DNA of 64,000 nt from Streptomyces sulfonofaciens (GCF_014656295.1 NZ_BNCD01000003.1:348155-412154), one strand, 5' to 3'. Shown: positions 10,433-19,871, counted from the first letter of the stretch. The notes: generated by a model not told the origin, from the sequence alone. Numbers and translations: made by a program.

Positions 10433-12382
10433 GACACGACCCTCTCGGACCCGCTGATCGGGCAGGTCCTCGACGACCGGTACCGCATCGACGCCCTCAT
10501 CGCGGTCGGCGGGATGGCCACCGTCTACCGGGCCGTGGACACCCGCCTCGACCGGGTGGTCGCGCTCAAGGTGATGCATCCGGCGCTCGCCGCCGACGCC
10601 TCCTTCGTCGAGCGCTTCATCCGCGAGGCCAAGTCGGTCGCCCGGCTCGCCCACCCGAATGTGGTGGGGGTCTTCGACCAGGGCGCCGACGGCGCGTACG
10701 TGTACCTGGCGATGGAGTACGTCGCCGGATGCACGCTGCGCGACGTGCTGCGCGAGCGGGGCGCGCTGCGGCCCAGGGCCGCGCTGGACATCCTGGAGCC
10801 GGTGCTGGCCGCGCTGGGCGCCGCGCACCGGGCCGGGTTCGTGCACCGCGACATGAAGCCGGAGAACGTCCTCATAGGGGACGACGGCCGTGTGAAGGTC
10901 GCGGACTTCGGTCTCGTCCGCGCGGTGAACACGGTCACGAGCACCACGGGCGCCGTCCTCGGCACCGTCTCGTACCTCGCCCCCGAACAGATCGAGCACG
11001 GCACGGCGGATCCCCGCGTCGACGTCTACGCGTGCGGTGTGGTGCTGTACGAGATGCTGACCGGCGCCAAGCCGCACTCGGGCGACTCCCCCGCCCAGGT
11101 CCTCTACCAGCACCTGAACTCCGACGTGCCGCGTCCTTCGGCGGCCGTCCCCGGCCTGGCCGCCGAGCTGGACGAACTGGTCGCCGCCGCCACCGCCCGC
11201 GCGCGTGAGACCCGCCCGCAGGACGCGGTCGCACTGCTCGGCGACACCAGGCTGGCCAGGCAGGCACTCACCGACGAGCAGTTGGACGCGCTGCCGCCCG
11301 GCGCCCGCGCCGCCGGCCACGACAACGCCGAGGACCGCACCAGCGTCATCCCCCGCGCCGCGGCGGCCCTCGCGGCCACCCGGGCGCAGGGCGGCGCCGG
11401 CGGCCGGCCCGCGGCGGGCGACGAGCCCGCGGACGGCGGACCCGTGCTGCACACCACCAGGCTGGAGGCCCCGCCTGCGCCGGGGCGCCGCGGCAGCCGG
11501 CCGCGGCGGGGGACGCTGGCGGTGGTCGTCGCCGTGCTCGTGGCGCTGGGCCTGGGCGTGGGTGTCTGGTACGTCAACTCCGGGCAGTTCACCAAGGTGC
11601 CGCCGCTGCTGGCGAAGACCGAGACCCAGGCGCGCCAGCGGCTCGCCGACGCCGGCCTCGACACCGGGGGCATCAGGCACCGGTACAGCGACACCGACGA
11701 GCGGGGCACCGTCATCTCCAGCGATCCGGCGGCCGGCACCCGGATCCGCAGCCATGACGAGGTCGGCCTGACCATCTCGCTCGGCCCGCGGACGGTCAAG
11801 GTGCCCGACCTCCAGGACGTGCCGCTGACCGCGGCACGGGCGCGGCTGAGGACCGCGGGACTGGCGCCGGGCATGGTCACCAGGGCGTTCAGCGACGAGG
11901 TCGCGCCGGGGGCCGTGATCCGTACGGACCCGCCGGCCGGGATCCCGCACAGGGCCGGCACCGCCGTGGCGCTCACGGTCAGCAAGGGCAGGCCGGTCGA
12001 CGTCCCCGACGTCGGCGGCGAGTCCGTCGCGCAGGCGACCGCCGACCTGCGCGACGCGGGCCTGCGGGTGCAGGTCTCCCCGCACCGGGTGAACTCCTCC
12101 TTCGACACCGGGACCGTCGCCGGCCAGTCGCCCGCCGAGGACGCCCAGGCCGCGAAGGGCGACGTGGTCACCCTGACCGTCTCCAAGGGCCCGGTGCCGG
12201 TGAAGGTCCCCGACGTCGTCGGCAAGGACGTGGACGACGCCGAGAAGGCCCTGACGGACGCCGGCTTCGAGGTGCACGTCGACCGCGGCTTCCTCGACTT
12301 CGGCGACGAGGTCAAGGAGCAGTCGGTGGACGGCGGCGACAAGGCTCCCAAGGGAAGCACGATCACGCTGAAGGTGGGTTAG
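10430..12382 (+). CDS. PASTA-domain Ser/Thr protein kinase, PknL-like
   Basis: A 650-residue membrane kinase. The Hanks-type kinase domain (residues about 12-275) has the glycine loop VGGMATVYRA, the catalytic Lys in VALKVM, HRDMKPENVL and DFG. A Pro/Ala-rich linker leads to one TM helix (about residues 362-382, LAVVVAVLVALGLGVGVWYV) and four extracellular PASTA repeats (starting near residues 385, 455, 523 and 590), each ending in a DEVGLTISLG/ALTVSKG/TLKVG-type strand. PASTA domains bind peptidoglycan fragments or lipid II. The position near an Rv2175c-like gene and DAHP synthase matches mycobacterial PknL, although PknL has its own PASTA arrangement. The start could instead be the GTG 24 bases upstream. 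Confidence 0.95.
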   Translation: MDTTLSDPLIGQVLDDRYRIDALIAVGGMATVYRAVDTRLDRVVALKVMHPALAADASFVERFIREAKSVARLAHPNVVGVFDQGADGAYVYLAMEYVAGCTLRDVLRERGALRPRAALDILEPVLAALGAAHRAGFVHRDMKPENVLIGDDGRVKVADFGLVRAVNTVTSTTGAVLGTVSYLAPEQIEHGTADPRVDVYACGVVLYEMLTGAKPHSGDSPAQVLYQHLNSDVPRPSAAVPGLAAELDELVAAATARARETRPQDAVALLGDTRLARQALTDEQLDALPPGARAAGHDNAEDRTSVIPRAAAALAATRAQGGAGGRPAAGDEPADGGPVLHTTRLEAPPAPGRRGSRPRRGTLAVVVAVLVALGLGVGVWYVNSGQFTKVPPLLAKTETQARQRLADAGLDTGGIRHRYSDTDERGTVISSDPAAGTRIRSHDEVGLTISLGPRTVKVPDLQDVPLTAARARLRTAGLAPGMVTRAFSDEVAPGAVIRTDPPAGIPHRAGTAVALTVSKGRPVDVPDVGGESVAQATADLRDAGLRVQVSPHRVNSSFDTGTVAGQSPAEDAQAAKGDVVTLTVSKGPVPVKVPDVVGKDVDDAEKALTDAGFEVHVDRGFLDFGDEVKEQSVDGGDKAPKGSTITLKVG

Positions 12383-12493
12383 GGCCCAGCGCGCGGCGGG
12401 CCGCCGCCGGCCCCTGGCCTCCGGGTCCGGCAGGGCCCGCAGCGGCAGGAGCCGTCGGCGGCGGCGGGCGGCGGGCATGGCACGCTGTCCGAC

Positions 12494-13549
12494 GTGAGCA
12501 GCAGGAGAGAAACGCAGGACGGCACACCATCGGCACACGGCCCCCGCGGTGGGCGCACGGCGGGTGATCCGGCCGGTGGCCGTACCGCGGGCAACCCGGT
12601 CGACGGACGCGCGACCGGTCGTCCCGCCGGAGGCGCGACCGCAGGCCAGGGCACGGGGCGCACGACCACAGGCCCCGACGCGGGACGCACGGCGCGCAAC
12701 CCGATCGGCGGGCACGTCCCGGTGGCCGGCGGTCTCGCGTCGTCGGGGCTGTCGTACGCGCGCCGGATGGGTGCCGAGACCGTGCAGGTCTTCGTCGCCA
12801 ACCCGCGCGGGTGGGCCACGCCCGCGGGCAGTGCGGCCCAGGACGAGGAGTTCCGCGCGGCCTGCGCGGCCGAGGGCATCCCCGCCTACGTCCACGCGCC
12901 GTACCTGATCAACCTCGGCTCGCACACCGCCGAGACCGTGGAGCGGTCGGTGGTGTCGCTGCGCCACTCGTTGCGCCGCGGCCGTGCCATCGGAGCGCGG
13001 GGGGTGGTGGTGCACACCGGTTCCGCGACGGGCGGCCGTCCGCGGGCCGTGGCGCTCGCCCAGGTGCGGGAGCGGCTGCTGCCGCTGCTCGACGAGCTGA
13101 CCCACGAGGACGATCCGGACCTCCTGCTGGAGTCGACCGCGGGCCAGGGTGCCTCGCTCTGCTCCAGGACCTGGGACTTCGGCCCCTACTTCGAGGCACT
13201 GGACGCGCATCCCAAGCTCGGCGTCTGCCTGGACACCTGCCACATCTTCGCCGCAGGGCACGATCTGACCGGCCCGAACGGCACCCGGCAGACACTCGAC
13301 CTGCTGGTGGAGACCATCGGCGAGGGACGGCTGAAACTGATCCATGCCAATGACTCGAAGGATGTGGTCGGCGCCCACAAGGACCGGCACGAGAACATTG
13401 GCGCGGGCCACATCGGTGAGGACGCGTTCCGGGCCCTGATGACCCACCCGGCCACCGAGAACGTTCCGCTGGTCCTGGAGACCCCCGGCCCCGGGGAGAA
13501 GCACGCCCAGGACGCGACGCTGCTGAAGAAGCTTCGGGACCATCCCTAG
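12494..13549 (+). CDS. nfo: Endonuclease IV (AP endonuclease) with N-terminal extension
   Basis: Zn-dependent apurinic/apyrimidinic endonuclease of base-excision repair, TIM-barrel fold. The core begins near residue 70 at IGGHVPVAGGL and contains VFVANPRGW, YVHAPYLINLGS with a metal His, VVVHTGSA, LLLESTAGQG with the metal Glu, GVCLDTCHIFAAGHD, LKLIHANDSKDVVG, KDRHENIGAGHIG and VPLVLETPG. The first roughly 68 residues are Arg/Gly/Thr-rich with degenerate RTAG/ATGRPAG repeats not found in E. coli Nfo. The GTG at 12494 is the only upstream start that keeps the complete barrel. A shorter start inside the extension cannot be excluded. Confidence 0.93.
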   Translation: MSSRRETQDGTPSAHGPRGGRTAGDPAGGRTAGNPVDGRATGRPAGGATAGQGTGRTTTGPDAGRTARNPIGGHVPVAGGLASSGLSYARRMGAETVQVFVANPRGWATPAGSAAQDEEFRAACAAEGIPAYVHAPYLINLGSHTAETVERSVVSLRHSLRRGRAIGARGVVVHTGSATGGRPRAVALAQVRERLLPLLDELTHEDDPDLLLESTAGQGASLCSRTWDFGPYFEALDAHPKLGVCLDTCHIFAAGHDLTGPNGTRQTLDLLVETIGEGRLKLIHANDSKDVVGAHKDRHENIGAGHIGEDAFRALMTHPATENVPLVLETPGPGEKHAQDATLLKKLRDHP

Positions 13550-13558
13550 GGCTCGCGG

Positions 13559-13572
13559 GGCCCCTCGGGGCC
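13559..13572. terminator. Short GC hairpin between convergent genes
   Basis: GGCCCC-TC-GGGGCC lies ten bases after the endonuclease IV stop and ten before the end of the convergent oxidoreductase. The stem is only six base pairs, so this is a modest bidirectional terminator candidate. Confidence 0.45.
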
Positions 13573-13580
13573 GCTCCTCT

Positions 13581-14228
13581 TCAGAGCTCGGGCCCGTCTC
13601 CCGGTTCCTCCTGGTAGGTGTACCGCTGCTCCCGCCAGGGGTCGCCGATGTTGTGGTAGCCGCGCTCCTCCCAGAAGCCGCGGCGGTCGGCGGTCATGTA
13701 CTCGATGCCCCGCACCCATTTGGGGCCCTTCCAGGCGTACAGGTGCGGCACCACCAACCGGAGCGGGAAGCCGTGCTCCGCGGTGAGCGGTTCGCCGTCC
13801 TTGTGGGTGGCGAAGATCGCGTGCTCGGAGGCGAAGTCGGCAAGCCGTAGGTTCGAGCTGAAGCCGTACTCGGCCCAGACCATGACATGGGTGACGGCGG
13901 GGGCGGGCGGGGCCAGCTCCAGGACGGTGGCCGCGGGCACCCCGCCCCATTCCACGCCGAGCATGCTGAACTTGGTCACACAGTGCAGATCGGCCGTGAC
14001 CGTGGTGTACGGCAGTGCGGTGAACTGCTCGTGCGTCCAGCCGCGGGTGCCGCCGTCGGCGGTGATGCCGAAGACCCGGAACTCCCACCGCTCGGGACGG
14101 AACTTCGGTACGGGGCCGTAGTGCGTGACCGGCCAGCCCCGTTGCAGGCGCTGTCCCGGGGGGAGCTCCGGGTGCGCCGTGTACGGCTGTGCCGCATGCC
14201 GGGATGCGCGACCCACCGGATGACCCAT
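13581..14228 (-). CDS. Molybdopterin-dependent oxidoreductase, sulfite oxidase-like
   Basis: A 215-residue protein built on the oxidoreductase molybdopterin-binding domain shared by sulfite oxidase and YedY/MsrP. It has WEFRVFG, the Cys that would ligate molybdenum in TADLHCVTKFSMLGVEWGGV, the THVMVWAEYGFSSNL segment, HGFPLRLVVPHLYAWKGPKWVRGIEYM and a C-terminal YHNIGDPWREQRY. It lacks a heme domain, a dimerisation domain and a visible Tat signal, so it is probably cytoplasmic. The substrate is unknown. Neighbouring genes give no clue. Confidence 0.87.
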   Translation of the reverse strand: MGHPVGRASRHAAQPYTAHPELPPGQRLQRGWPVTHYGPVPKFRPERWEFRVFGITADGGTRGWTHEQFTALPYTTVTADLHCVTKFSMLGVEWGGVPAATVLELAPPAPAVTHVMVWAEYGFSSNLRLADFASEHAIFATHKDGEPLTAEHGFPLRLVVPHLYAWKGPKWVRGIEYMTADRRGFWEERGYHNIGDPWREQRYTYQEEPGDGPEL

Positions 14229-14681
14229 GCTTCCATCCTGACAGACCGGACAGAGCGATCATTCGGCCGGTCGGCCGCCGGGGCCGCGAGGGGCCCCCGG
14301 GGCTTGCGGGTCCCTGGAGCCCCTCGCGGGCCCCGTACCGCTCGCGGGGCTCCCGGGACTCGCGGGTTCCCGGGACAGGCGGGACTCACCGGGCTCGCGG
14401 GACTCACCGGGCTCGCGGGGCTCGCGAGTCGCAGGCTTCCGGCGGCTCCGCCGGGACGGGGGCCGGGTGGGCGGTCACGAGGGTGTGTGCGGCCTGCCGC
14501 CGCGGGGGGCCGGCCCCCCGCGGTCGCCGGGCCTGCCGCCCCCTCCGGGGGCGCGCGGCTCCCCGGCGGGGGGGGTCACGCGGTTCCCCGCGCCCCTGAC
14601 CAGGCCCAGCCGCCCGCGGTCCGAGGCCGGCTGATCGCCGGTGGGGGCTGGGCTGTCCGGTGGGGCGCGGGGGGTGGCTGT
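14229..14681. other. Repetitive intergenic region between DAHP synthase and oxidoreductase
   Basis: No gene is visible. From about 14270 to 14440 the sequence is built of degenerate GGGACTC(A/G)C(C/G)GGGCTCGC words, including two exact copies of a 19-bp GCGGGACTCACCGGGCTCG unit near 14377-14415. From 14537 to 14600 comes a terminator hairpin and a GGTTCCCCGCGCCCCT element that also occurs, inverted, at 50275. Confidence 0.6.
14537..14553 (-). terminator. Terminator-like hairpin downstream of DAHP synthase
   Basis: CGCCCCC-TCC-GGGGGCG forms a seven-base-pair stem with a three-base loop about 130 bases beyond the DAHP synthase stop. On the minus strand it follows a GGGGCGCGGGGAACCGCG element often found near Streptomyces terminators. 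There is no U-tract, which is normal in this genus. Confidence 0.5.
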
Positions 14682-16040
<1,359 letters not shown>

Positions 16041-16242
16041 TTACGGGTTCCTTACGCCTCCCAAGTCCCGCAGACCAAGAGATGAGACGACCGCCTCCGG
16101 CGACTCGTACCGCTTCGTGACGAATGCCCTACGCACGGTACGGGCGCCTGTGTCCGTACCGGTGCCGGCGCCGGCACCCGTGCAGATGCAAGCGCGGGTG
16201 CGCGGCGGTGACGGGCACAGGGGCGGCACGGCGGGTCTCGTG

Positions 16243-16248
16243 TACAGT
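16243..16248 (+). promoter_or_regulatory. Candidate -10 box for the trp leader
   Basis: TACAGT at 16243-16248 lies eight bases before the ATG of the leader peptide, so the leader may be translated from a leaderless transcript starting near 16255. Confidence 0.5.
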
Positions 16249-16255
16249 CGCGGCC

Positions 16256-16312
16256 ATGTTCGCGCAGCCGACCATGGACTGGTGGTGGACCGCTCACCCG
16301 GCGGCCCACTGA
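16256..16312 (+). CDS. trpL: trp operon leader peptide
   Basis: An 18-codon open frame encoding MFAQPTMDWWWTAHPAAH with three consecutive Trp codons. It sits 97 bases before the anthranilate synthase start and just before a strong hairpin at 16338-16358. This is the classical layout for transcription attenuation: ribosomes stalling at the Trp codons when charged tRNA-Trp is scarce would favour an antiterminator. A trp attenuator of this sort has been described before a Streptomyces venezuelae anthranilate synthase gene. Confidence 0.9.
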   Translation: MFAQPTMDWWWTAHPAAH

Positions 16313-16337
16313 CACTGCGCGCACCGCAACACCGCAG

Positions 16338-16358
16338 AGGCCGCCCGAGGGGCGGCCT
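16338..16358 (+). terminator. trp attenuator hairpin
   Basis: AGGCCGCCC-GAG-GGGCGGCCT is a perfect nine-base-pair stem with a three-base loop, followed by TCGGTGTTT. It stands between the leader peptide and the trpE Shine-Dalgarno. The leader segment 16313-16337 (GCGCGCACCGCAACACCGCAG) would have to provide the alternative pairing partners. Confidence 0.85.
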
Positions 16359-16409
16359 TCGGTGTTTCCGCGGACCGTTCCTCCCCCGTTTCGGAAGGAA
16401 CCACCCGCC

Positions 16410-18614
16410 ATGCGCCACGCACCCCGCCCGCGCGGTACGCACCGTGCCGCCGCCGGACGTCTTGAAGCATTCGATCTCGTTCAGCGCCTCCTGGCACCGG
16501 ACGCGCCCCCCTTCGCCCTCTTGCGCCGCAGCACACCGGGTCACCACCCCGACACGGTGGAGGTGCTGCTCGGTCCGGTCACGGAGGTGGCGCGCCTCGC
16601 GGACATCCCGTTGCCCTCCGGCGCACCGGGCGGGGGCCGGGCCGTGCACGACGTGCTGGCACTGGTGCCGTTCCGGCAGATCAGGGAGCGCGGCTTCGAC
16701 GTGCACGACGACGGCACCCCGCTGGCGCTGCTGGTCCCGCACGAGGTGCACCGGCTGCCGCTCGACGCCGTCCTGGACGCGCTGCCCGGACACGAGGTGC
16801 GGGTGGCGGACGGCGGCTTCGACGTGGACGACGGGGCGTACGCCGCGATCGTGGAGCGGGTGGTGCGGGACGAGATCGGGGTCGGCGAGGGTGCCAACTT
16901 CGTGATCCGGCGCGACTTCCGGGGCCGGATCGAGGGCTTCTGCGCCGCCGACGCGCTCGCGCTCTTCCGCCGCCTGCTGGTCGGCGAGCGCGGCGCGTAC
17001 TGGACCTTCGTGGTGCACACCGGCGCCCGGACGCTGGTCGGGGCCAGCCCGGAGGTGCACGTGCGGATGTCCGGCGGCGGGGACGAGCGCGAGTCGCCCG
17101 GCTCCTCCGCCGGAGGACCGGCGGGCGGGACGGGGGCCGGGACGGTCGTGATGAACCCGATCAGCGGGACCTACCGCTACCCCGCCCAGGGTCCTTCGGT
17201 GGAGGGGCTGCTGGACTTCCTCGGCGACCGCAAGGAGATCGAGGAGCTGTCGATGGTCGTCGACGAGGAACTGAAGATGATGTGCACGGTCGGCGACATG
17301 GGCGGTGTGGTGGTGGGGCCGCGGTTGAAGGAGATGGCCCATCTCGCCCACACCGAGTACGAGTTGCGGGGGCGCTCCTCGCTGGACGTGCGGGACGTGC
17401 TCAGGGAGACCATGTTCGCGGCGACCGTCACGGGCTCGCCGGTGCAGAACGCCTGCCGGGTCATCGAGCGGTACGAGCCGCGCGGCCGGCAGGGCGGGCG
17501 CGGCTACTACGCGGGGGCGCTCGCGCTGATCGGCCGGGACGCGGCCGGCGCGAGGACGCTGGACTCCCCCATCCTGATCCGCACGGCCGACATCGCCGCG
17601 GACGGCGGGGTGCGGGTGCCGGTGGGCGCCACCCTCGTACGGGGCTCGGATCCGGCGGGCGAGGTCGCCGAGACCCGTGCGAAGGCGGCCGGGGTGCTGG
17701 CCGCGCTCGGCGTGGGCCCGGCCCGCCCGCGCCGGGAGGGATCGCGGCCGCGGCTGGCCGACGCCCCCCGGGTGCGGGCCGCGCTCGACGCGCGGCGGGC
17801 CTCGCTCGCCCCGTTCTGGCTGCGGATGCAGGAGCGGGTGGCGCCGGCGGGCGGGCCGCCCGGGCACGCGCTGGTGGTCGACGGCGAGGACACCTTCACG
17901 GCGATGCTGGCGCACGTGCTGCGCTCGTCCGGTCTCAGGGTGACGGTGCGGCGCTTCGACGAGCCCGGGCTGCGGGCCGCGGTGGCGGCGCACGACGGGC
18001 CCCTGGTACTGGGTCCGGGGCCGGGGGACCCCGCGGGCGGGTCCGACCCGAGGATGCGGCTGCTGCGGGGACTCGCCGGCGCGGCGCTGCGTTCGCACCG
18101 GCACGGGGTGCTCGGCGTGTGCCTCGGGCATGAGCTGCTGGCGGCCGAGCTGGGGCTCGACATCGTCCGCAAGGAGGTGCCGCACCAGGGGGCGCAGTGC
18201 GCCGTCGACGTCTTCGGGCGGAGCGAGACGGTCGGCTTCTACAGCAGTTTCGCGGCGCACTGCGATGACGCGCGGGCCGCCGAGCTGGCCGCCCGCGGAG
18301 TGGAGGTCAGCCGGGCGGCGGGCAGTGGGGAGGTGCATGCGCTGCGCGGACCGGGCTTCGCCGGTGTGCAGTTCCACCCGGAGTCGGTCCTCTCGCTGCG
18401 CGGCGCCGGGATCGTCGGGGAACTGCTCGCCTGGGTGCGGCGCAGTTCCGAGGAGCCTTCGGCGACGGAGGGAGCGGCGCCTTCGGCGACGGAGGGAGGG
18501 GCGCCCTCGGCGACGGAGGGAGGGGCGCCCTCGGCGACGGAGGGAGGGGCGCCTTCGGCGACGGACGGCGGGGCGCCTTCGGCGACGGAGGGGACGGCGC
18601 CCTCGGCGAGGTAG
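16410..18614 (+). CDS. trpE: Anthranilate synthase, fused components I and II (TrpE-TrpG)
   Basis: Makes anthranilate from chorismate with glutamine-derived ammonia. The 734-residue protein starts MRHAPRPRGTHRAAAGRLEAF after GGAAGGA, eleven bases upstream. Residues to about 440 form the chorismate-binding domain (VMNPISGTYRYPAQG, EIEELSMVVDEELKMMC, FAATVTGSPVQNACRVIERYE, GYYAGALALI). Residues about 490-665 are a class I glutamine amidotransferase with GPGPGDP, the nucleophile Cys in GVCLGHELLA and the HPES His/Glu. The last 52 residues are a 24-bp tandem repeat array. The fused layout resembles PhzE-type proteins, but the Trp-rich leader points to tryptophan synthesis. Confidence 0.94.
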   Translation: MRHAPRPRGTHRAAAGRLEAFDLVQRLLAPDAPPFALLRRSTPGHHPDTVEVLLGPVTEVARLADIPLPSGAPGGGRAVHDVLALVPFRQIRERGFDVHDDGTPLALLVPHEVHRLPLDAVLDALPGHEVRVADGGFDVDDGAYAAIVERVVRDEIGVGEGANFVIRRDFRGRIEGFCAADALALFRRLLVGERGAYWTFVVHTGARTLVGASPEVHVRMSGGGDERESPGSSAGGPAGGTGAGTVVMNPISGTYRYPAQGPSVEGLLDFLGDRKEIEELSMVVDEELKMMCTVGDMGGVVVGPRLKEMAHLAHTEYELRGRSSLDVRDVLRETMFAATVTGSPVQNACRVIERYEPRGRQGGRGYYAGALALIGRDAAGARTLDSPILIRTADIAADGGVRVPVGATLVRGSDPAGEVAETRAKAAGVLAALGVGPARPRREGSRPRLADAPRVRAALDARRASLAPFWLRMQERVAPAGGPPGHALVVDGEDTFTAMLAHVLRSSGLRVTVRRFDEPGLRAAVAAHDGPLVLGPGPGDPAGGSDPRMRLLRGLAGAALRSHRHGVLGVCLGHELLAAELGLDIVRKEVPHQGAQCAVDVFGRSETVGFYSSFAAHCDDARAAELAARGVEVSRAAGSGEVHALRGPGFAGVQFHPESVLSLRGAGIVGELLAWVRRSSEEPSATEGAAPSATEGGAPSATEGGAPSATEGGAPSATDGGAPSATEGTAPSAR
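18455..18611 (+). repeat. 24-bp in-frame tandem repeat at the 3' end of trpE-trpG
   Basis: Six full units plus a partial one of a 24-bp word related to CCTTCGGCGACGGAGGGAGG GGCG encode PSATEGGA octapeptides (variants PSATEGAA, PSATDGGA, PSATEGTA). The array follows the end of the amidotransferase domain and runs to the stop codon. Copies are nearly identical at the nucleotide level, suggesting recent slippage or unequal exchange. Confidence 0.95.
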
Positions 18615-18636
18615 CGGCAGTGGCGCACCGGGTTCT

Positions 18637-18677
18637 CGTGCGGTGTCCGGGACCGGATGGCACCCGGACACCGCACG
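18637..18677. terminator. Terminator between convergent trpE-trpG and pfkA
   Basis: CGTGCGGTGTCCGGG (18637-18651) and CCCGGACACCGCACG (18663-18677) form a perfect 15-bp stem with an 11-base loop. It lies 23 bases after the trpE-trpG stop and about 100 before the pfkA 3' end. It is symmetrical and may serve both directions. Confidence 0.8.
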
Positions 18678-18780
18678 GCGCCCGGGGACCGGGGGCCTGG
18701 TCCGCAGTCCGCCGGTGGCGGTCGCGGTCGCGCGGTGGCACCGAGGCGGGCCGGGGCGCGTTCCCGGTCCCGGGCGCCGG

Positions 18781-19809
18781 TCAGCCGAAGAACACGCTTA
18801 CCTCCTCGTAGAGCGCGGGGTCGACGGTCTTGAGCTTGGCGGTGGCCTCCACGATCGGCACCCGGACGATGTCGGTGCCGCGCAGGGCGACCATCTTGCC
18901 GAAGTCGCCGTCCCGCACCGCCTCGATGGCGTGCAGTCCGAAGCGCGTGGCCAGCCAGCGGTCGAAGGCGCTGGGCGTGCCGCCCCGCTGGACATGGCCG
19001 AGCACCGTGGTGCGTGCCTCGTTCCCGGTGCGCCGCTCGATCTCCTTGGCCAGCCACTCGCCGACGCCGGAGAGCCGGACGTGGCCGAAGGAGTCGAGCG
19101 AGCCGTCCTTGACCACCATGTCGCCGTCCCTGGGCATGGCGCCCTCGGCGACGACCACGATCGGCGCGTACGAGGCGCGGAAGCGGCTGGTGACCCAGGC
19201 GCAGACCTGCTCGACGTCGAAGCGCCGCTCGGGGATGAGGATGACGTTCGCCCCCCCGGCGAGGCCCGAGTGCAGGGCGATCCAGCCGGCGTGCCGGCCC
19301 ATCACCTCGACGACGAGGACGCGCATGTGCGACTCGGCGGTGGTGTGCAGGCGGTCGATGGCCTCGGTGGCGATGCCGACCGCGGTGTCGAAGCCGAAGG
19401 TGTAGTCGGTGGCGGACAGGTCGTTGTCGATGGTCTTCGGTACGCCGACGCAGTGGATGCCGTACTCGTCGGCGAGGCGGCCGGCCACGCCCAGCGTGTC
19501 CTCGCCGCCGATCGCGATCAGGGCGTCGACCTCCTGCTTGGCGAGGTTCTCGCGGATCCGGCGGATGCCGCCCTCGACCTTCAGGGGGTTGGTGCGCGAG
19601 GAGCCCAGAATGGTGCCGCCGCGGGGCAGGATGCCGCGCACCTGGGGGATGTCCAACTGGAAGGCGTCGCCCTCCAGCGGGCCCCGCCAGCCGTCGCGGA
19701 ACCCGACGAAGTCGTATCCGTACTCCTGTACGCCCTTGCGGACGATGCCCCGGATGACGGCGTTGAGCCCCGGGCAGTCGCCGCCTCCGGTCAGTACTCC
19801 GACCCGCAT
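18781..19809 (-). CDS. pfkA: 6-phosphofructokinase with PPi-type active-site residues
   Basis: A 342-residue PfkA-family enzyme that phosphorylates fructose 6-phosphate. Motifs: VGVLTGGGDCPGLNAVIRG, GGTILGSSRTNP, IGGEDTLGVAGRL, VPKTIDNDLSATDYTFGFDTA, VEVMGRHAGWIAL, and VLGHVQRGGTPSAFDR. At the position equal to E. coli Gly104 this protein has Asp (GGED), and at Gly124 it has Lys (PKTIDND). Asp104/Lys124 is the pattern known for PPi-dependent phosphofructokinases, while ATP enzymes keep Gly104. It may therefore use PPi or both donors. A CRP-like site lies about 47-62 bases upstream of the start. Confidence 0.95.
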   Translation of the reverse strand: MRVGVLTGGGDCPGLNAVIRGIVRKGVQEYGYDFVGFRDGWRGPLEGDAFQLDIPQVRGILPRGGTILGSSRTNPLKVEGGIRRIRENLAKQEVDALIAIGGEDTLGVAGRLADEYGIHCVGVPKTIDNDLSATDYTFGFDTAVGIATEAIDRLHTTAESHMRVLVVEVMGRHAGWIALHSGLAGGANVILIPERRFDVEQVCAWVTSRFRASYAPIVVVAEGAMPRDGDMVVKDGSLDSFGHVRLSGVGEWLAKEIERRTGNEARTTVLGHVQRGGTPSAFDRWLATRFGLHAIEAVRDGDFGKMVALRGTDIVRVPIVEATAKLKTVDPALYEEVSVFFG

Positions 19810-19855
19810 GGAATGGTCCCTTCGCCCTAGGGGAGCTGATGGCGCACACGCTAGT

Positions 19856-19871
19856 AGTGATGCACGTCACT
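19856..19871. promoter_or_regulatory. CRP-like operator before pfkA
   Basis: AGTGA-TGCACG-TCACT is a perfect five-base-pair inverted repeat with a six-base spacer. It matches both the classical GTGA-N6-TCAC form and the GTG-N6-GNCAC motif reported for Streptomyces coelicolor Crp. It lies 47 bases upstream of the pfkA ATG. A TAGCGT -10-like box overlaps at 19848-19853, so binding could repress. Confidence 0.5.

Noticed and set aside
10403..13543. A 1046-codon minus-strand open frame across the kinase and endonuclease IV
   Set aside because: Shadow of two clear plus-strand genes; His/Arg/Gly-rich with no family motif.
18455..18611. Possible CRISPR-like array
   Set aside because: Units are contiguous, 24 bp, in frame and without variable spacers; it is a coding minisatellite.
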